Shown here: positions 60,822-64,000 of the stretch, one piece after another
Layout of the letters: each line of letters starts with the position of its first letter
Position numbering within the stretch: the first letter of the stretch is position 1
Assembly: GCA_002394385.1 (NCBI GenBank)
Contig: DGTS01000018.1
Location: 1 to 64,000, forward strand
Source of the DNA: Prevotella sp. UBA4330
Lineage (GTDB): Bacteria > Bacteroidota > Bacteroidia > Bacteroidales > Bacteroidaceae
DNA length: 64,000 nucleotides
Direction: 5' to 3'
The notes under the pieces: generated by a model
Told to the model about the DNA's origin: nothing
The model's database searches: none
The model's input: the letters and a program-made list of their open reading frames with translations, nothing else
Position numbers and translations under genes: made by a program

Positions 60822-62348
60822 TTACTTCATGGCTCTTGGCATGCCGATGCAGCCACTTGGCATCTGAATATGCACAAGGTTGCACACAGTAGGAGCAATG
60901 TCGGTGATGTGAACTTCCTCAGGGCATGAGCCATGAGGCACGCCCCATCCCATCAACACGAACGGGATGTGGCAGTCGTACGGATTCCAGCAGCCGTGCG
61001 TTGTACCACCGTCTATCTCCTTCCATACTCCATACACGCCAGGCTTCAGTATCAACTGTATGTCGCCGCTGCGCTCACGATTGTATCCGTTGTATATCTT
61101 TTCGCGGATGTATGACGGCACACTGGCCGACGAGATGTCCTCAAGGTCAACGGCATACATAACGAGAGGATTGGTCTTGAAGTAGTCAACGATGTCCTTG
61201 CGCAGTTGAGTCTGGTCAAGACCTGCCGCATCCTGAGAGTTGATAACCACCTTGTAATCCATTATTCTGCTGACAAGTTTATTATGACCAGGGTATCTCT
61301 TCGCGAGGAACTCGTTCACAGCAGGCTCCTCACGGTCGCCGAAGAATCCCTCTGACGGTATCTTGTGCGCCTGGTTTTGCAAGATGCCGTTGGCTGCGCC
61401 ATGGTCGGCAGAGAGGAAAGCAACATACTCTCCCTTGCCCACAGTGCTGTCAAGGTAGTCGAAGAGGTCGGCAAGTTGCTTGTCGAGTTCGATATATTGG
61501 CGGTGGGTTATCTCGGCATGAGTGCCGAAGGCATGACCAACGATGTCAGGACAAGAGAACGATATGCATATCATGTCTGTCTCTCCGCGCTGCCCGAGTT
61601 TCTCTCCATCAATGGCACGCTTTGCCATTTCCTTCACAATGAGATTGCCGTAAGGCGAATACTGCACCATGTCGATAGGCTTGTCCATGTGGCGAGAACC
61701 CTCGTCAACGGGCTTCAGATTCTTCACCTCGCGCGCGATTACCTTATTATAATCAGCCACCCACGCAGGGAGCGACGGCATGTAATAGGTAGAAGTGACA
61801 AAGCAGAGTTCCTTCTTGTCGAACCAAAAAGCACCGTCTGCAGAGTGTCCGGCAGGCAAGATGGCAGCGCGGTCCTTGAAAGAAACGCCAATGACCTTCG
61901 ACTTCCAGTTGGTGGCTGTTTTCAGTTCGTCGCCGATAGTTGTCACCTGCATGTTACGCGGCGACATCTGTCCCGCCTTCGACGTGCTGCCCACGGTCTG
62001 CACGGAGGTGTCGCCGGCACAATATGCCATCTTGCCATTAAGCAAGAAATTGTTGCCTGCTATGCCATGAATGCTCGGCACGGAGCCAGTGTAGATAGAA
62101 GTGTGGCCGATGGCGGTCACCGAAGGGATGTAGTTTATCTGACAGTCCTCGAAGGTGTAGCCATCGTTAAGCATACGGCGGAAGCCGCCAGTGGTGTATT
62201 CGTTGTAGAAACGATAGAGATAGTCCCATCGCATCTGGTCAACGGCGATGCCCACGATGAGTTTCGGGCGGAAGTTTCCGTCGTTTGCACCGAACACTGG
62301 TAATACGGCAAGCACTGCAATAAGCAGGGCGAAAAGTTTGTTTTTCAT
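60822..62348 (-). CDS. PafA-like alkaline phosphatase/phosphodiesterase
   Basis: Exported metal-dependent phosphatase (508 aa) with signal peptide MKNKLFALLIAVLAVLPVFG. The first metal Asp is in GIAVDQMRWDYLYRF. The nucleophile Thr lies in IPSVTAIGHTSIYTGSVPS, as in the Flavobacterium PafA type. Further metal ligands are in CPDIVGHAFGTHAE, LSADHGAANG and DGGTTHGCWNP. It would release phosphate from organic phosphates in the periplasm or at the surface. It follows sprA on the same strand. Confidence 0.9.
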   Translation of the reverse strand: MKNKLFALLIAVLAVLPVFGANDGNFRPKLIVGIAVDQMRWDYLYRFYNEYTTGGFRRMLNDGYTFEDCQINYIPSVTAIGHTSIYTGSVPSIHGIAGNNFLLNGKMAYCAGDTSVQTVGSTSKAGQMSPRNMQVTTIGDELKTATNWKSKVIGVSFKDRAAILPAGHSADGAFWFDKKELCFVTSTYYMPSLPAWVADYNKVIAREVKNLKPVDEGSRHMDKPIDMVQYSPYGNLIVKEMAKRAIDGEKLGQRGETDMICISFSCPDIVGHAFGTHAEITHRQYIELDKQLADLFDYLDSTVGKGEYVAFLSADHGAANGILQNQAHKIPSEGFFGDREEPAVNEFLAKRYPGHNKLVSRIMDYKVVINSQDAAGLDQTQLRKDIVDYFKTNPLVMYAVDLEDISSASVPSYIREKIYNGYNRERSGDIQLILKPGVYGVWKEIDGGTTHGCWNPYDCHIPFVLMGWGVPHGSCPEEVHITDIAPTVCNLVHIQMPSGCIGMPRAMK

Positions 62349-62382
62349 ATTCTTTCTTTTATAGTTGTTATTCTTTGTTAGG

Positions 62383-62401
62383 GCTGCGATGACATCGCAG
62401 C
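62383..62401. other. Short hairpin between sprA and the phosphatase gene
   Basis: GCTGCGAT-GAC-ATCGCAGC, a perfect 8-bp stem, without a U-tract. It may be an mRNA-stability or processing element. Confidence 0.4.
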
Positions 62402-62430
62402 ATACATGACCGCAAGAGCAAAAGGCAGCG

Positions 62431-64000
62431 CTAACGCGTCAGGGAGAACTTCAGGCTGAGACCGAAGTCCTGAGTGGTTGTGGGGTAACTGCTCGATGTC
62501 AGCAACGGCGTGTTGGTCTGACGGTCGTAGTAGAAACTCATGGTGAGCAGTCGCGAGAGCGTATAGTCGGCATTGAATGCCAACTTGAACGCCGTGTTGC
62601 CCGAAGATGCCGAACTTGTCATCGTGGCGATGTCGCGAACGATGGACGCCTGACGACGGTAACTGAGGTCGAGACGCAGGTTCAGGTCGTGACTGATGCC
62701 CTTTGTCTTCGATGTGCTCTGCTGCGAAGCATTGCTCTGCTGATCGGCGCCATTGCCTTTCTTGTTCGACTTCACAGCCCGGTGGTTCCTTCCACCGAAC
62801 AACTTGAAGTCGGCAATCTTATAACCCATGCCTATCACCCAATCGTTGCTGTAAGCCTCGCTTATCTGCACACTCGTCATCGAGAGCGAGACGTTGCGCG
62901 TCTTGCGGTACTCCAGTTTGCATGTCATGTTGTTTAGCAGCGTGACATCTATTCCGAGCAGTGGAGAGAACGACTCAGTGATGCTCACCGTAGAGACGTT
63001 GAACATAGACGACGGCACCGGTATCGACTGTGTGGCATCGTTGATGAAGCCAAGTCCGTTCATGTACTCTTGGAATGTGCTGTAAGTGCTGTACGAGCCC
63101 ACAGAATAAATACTCTTGTAAGAGTGGTTCAGATTGACGCTCTTGAACACATCGCAGAACCAAGGCAACTGTGACAGACCGCTGTACCTGATGCTCCAGT
63201 TAGGCAACAGCCGTGCCAGTTTCGGGAAGATGCTAAGCGCCGAGCCGCCACTGCTGGTATAAGCCGAGAGGAATGCCGGTATCATAACGTCGGTACTATA
63301 CATACCCAGACGGCCCTGCTCGTTGTCTGACGAATATGTCTTGCCCGCCATAGCAGAGTTGTCAGGATACGGAACGCCCTCATACTGTGCCTCAACACGG
63401 TTGCGGAAACCCTCGAGCGACCTGCAGAAACGCTCGAATGTAGCAGAACGGTAACCGCTGGTTGCCGAGCCGATGCCCTCGAAAGCACTCTTCAGCGAGA
63501 TTGTAGTCATGCTGAACGTGCCGCTCTGCGTGGTGGGCTGTCCCTCGTACATATACTGAATGCTGCGCGACTTGTTTTCTGCTCTCGATGCATTGAGGTC
63601 AATCTTCAGATTCTTAATTGGTTCGAGAGTCATTCTGATTTGTAAATCGTCACTCTGGTTTGTCGTTGCCGGCGTCGCCACACTTTCGTTCATCAGCATC
63701 CACCCGTTGTCAACCGCCTTGTTAAGATAACTGTCGCCGATGAAGCCAAATGCGAAGTCGAGTCCCGGTGACATGATGTCACCGCGATGTTGGCCAAAGA
63801 TGTCGCCCACATTGGGCAAGAATCCCGGCAGGCTCATAGCGTAATGGTTGCGGTAGGAGACGTTCACCGAGCGCACCATCATAAGCACTCGCGCCACGCA
63901 CTGTGCCGTCTTGTACCATGCCTTATCCTCAAGCGGCTGCTTGGCAGTGACTGTAATCTTCACCTTAGTCGCTGTGTCAACCTTAGATATAATCCTAATC
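62431..64000 (-). CDS. sprA: T9SS translocon protein SprA (C-terminal part; 5' end beyond window)
   Basis: An open frame runs off the right edge without a start; the 523 visible residues are the C terminus of a much longer protein. The segment NVSYRNHYAMSLPGFLPNVG, the LDFAFGFIGDSYLNKAVDNGW region and a series of amphipathic beta strands ending in SLKFSLTR fit SprA (Sov). SprA is the giant outer-membrane beta barrel through which type IX substrates leave the cell, usually about 2,300-2,500 aa. The GTG at 63961-63963 is not the true start. Confidence 0.88.
   Translation of the reverse strand, partial: IRIISKVDTATKVKITVTAKQPLEDKAWYKTAQCVARVLMMVRSVNVSYRNHYAMSLPGFLPNVGDIFGQHRGDIMSPGLDFAFGFIGDSYLNKAVDNGWMLMNESVATPATTNQSDDLQIRMTLEPIKNLKIDLNASRAENKSRSIQYMYEGQPTTQSGTFSMTTISLKSAFEGIGSATSGYRSATFERFCRSLEGFRNRVEAQYEGVPYPDNSAMAGKTYSSDNEQGRLGMYSTDVMIPAFLSAYTSSGGSALSIFPKLARLLPNWSIRYSGLSQLPWFCDVFKSVNLNHSYKSIYSVGSYSTYSTFQEYMNGLGFINDATQSIPVPSSMFNVSTVSITESFSPLLGIDVTLLNNMTCKLEYRKTRNVSLSMTSVQISEAYSNDWVIGMGYKIADFKLFGGRNHRAVKSNKKGNGADQQSNASQQSTSKTKGISHDLNLRLDLSYRRQASIVRDIATMTSSASSGNTAFKLAFNADYTLSRLLTMSFYYDRQTNTPLLTSSSYPTTTQDFGLSLKFSLTR

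Overview
The window is a chromosomal stretch of a member of the Bacteroidota, most likely order Bacteroidales and close to Prevotella. The genus is an inference. Supporting signs are an 11-subunit complex I operon without nuoEFG, a TatAC-only translocase, the C-terminal part of the type IX secretion protein SprA, the Bacteroidota-restricted families DUF4924 and DUF4827, a fused formiminotransferase-cyclodeaminase, and promoters that repeatedly fit the Bacteroidota pattern TTTG, 19-20 nt, TAnnTTTG. No rRNA or tRNA gene was seen.

Layout. 1-1.2 kb: a partial insertion-sequence ORF and a four-helix-bundle protein. 1.4-11.6 kb (minus): nuoABCDHIJKLMN. 11.8-14.8 kb (minus): a lipoprotein, a Sel1-repeat protein and a ROK sugar kinase. 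15-19 kb (plus): a LysE-type exporter, DUF4924, rfbD and prfC. 19.1-23 kb (plus): tatA-tatC, a membrane polyferredoxin and a Tat-exported iron-sulfur aldo/keto reductase. These four look like one unit that both exports and wires a periplasmic redox enzyme. 23.3-32.1 kb: an accessory-looking, A+T-richer zone with a MORN-like secreted protein, an orphan cobalamin riboswitch, an ECF sigma factor, rpe with a 41-residue companion, and a patatin plus TPR pair bracketed by inverted repeats. 32.8-40.5 kb (plus): the trp operon in the order D-C-F-A-B-E-G behind a leader peptide with three Trp codons and an attenuator. 40.5-47 kb (minus): the histidine-degradation operon ftcD-hutU-hutH-hutI. 47.3-54.1 kb: nadB, a PH-domain membrane protein, a PBP4-type peptidase, a glycosyltransferase, a B3/B4-domain protein, an MscS-type channel and a DNA alkyltransferase. 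54.3-58.2 kb (minus): etfB-etfA-small membrane protein-acyl-CoA dehydrogenase. 58.5-64 kb: a DUF4827 lipoprotein, glmM, a PafA-like phosphatase and partial sprA.

The non-coding DNA is unusually repetitive. Three kinds recur: dispersed GC-rich hairpins and 'aatccgtg' blocks; minisatellites of about 9 bp between genes of the same operon (nuoL/nuoM and several trp junctions); and tandem arrays with a strict 22-bp period but unrelated sequences at three gene boundaries. One GC-rich hairpin element has become coding sequence at the 5' end of rfbD. The most notable single items are the cobalamin riboswitch with no metabolic gene behind it, the internal Tat-like signal in the polyferredoxin, the trp attenuator, the 22-bp arrays and the repeat-flanked patatin/TPR module.
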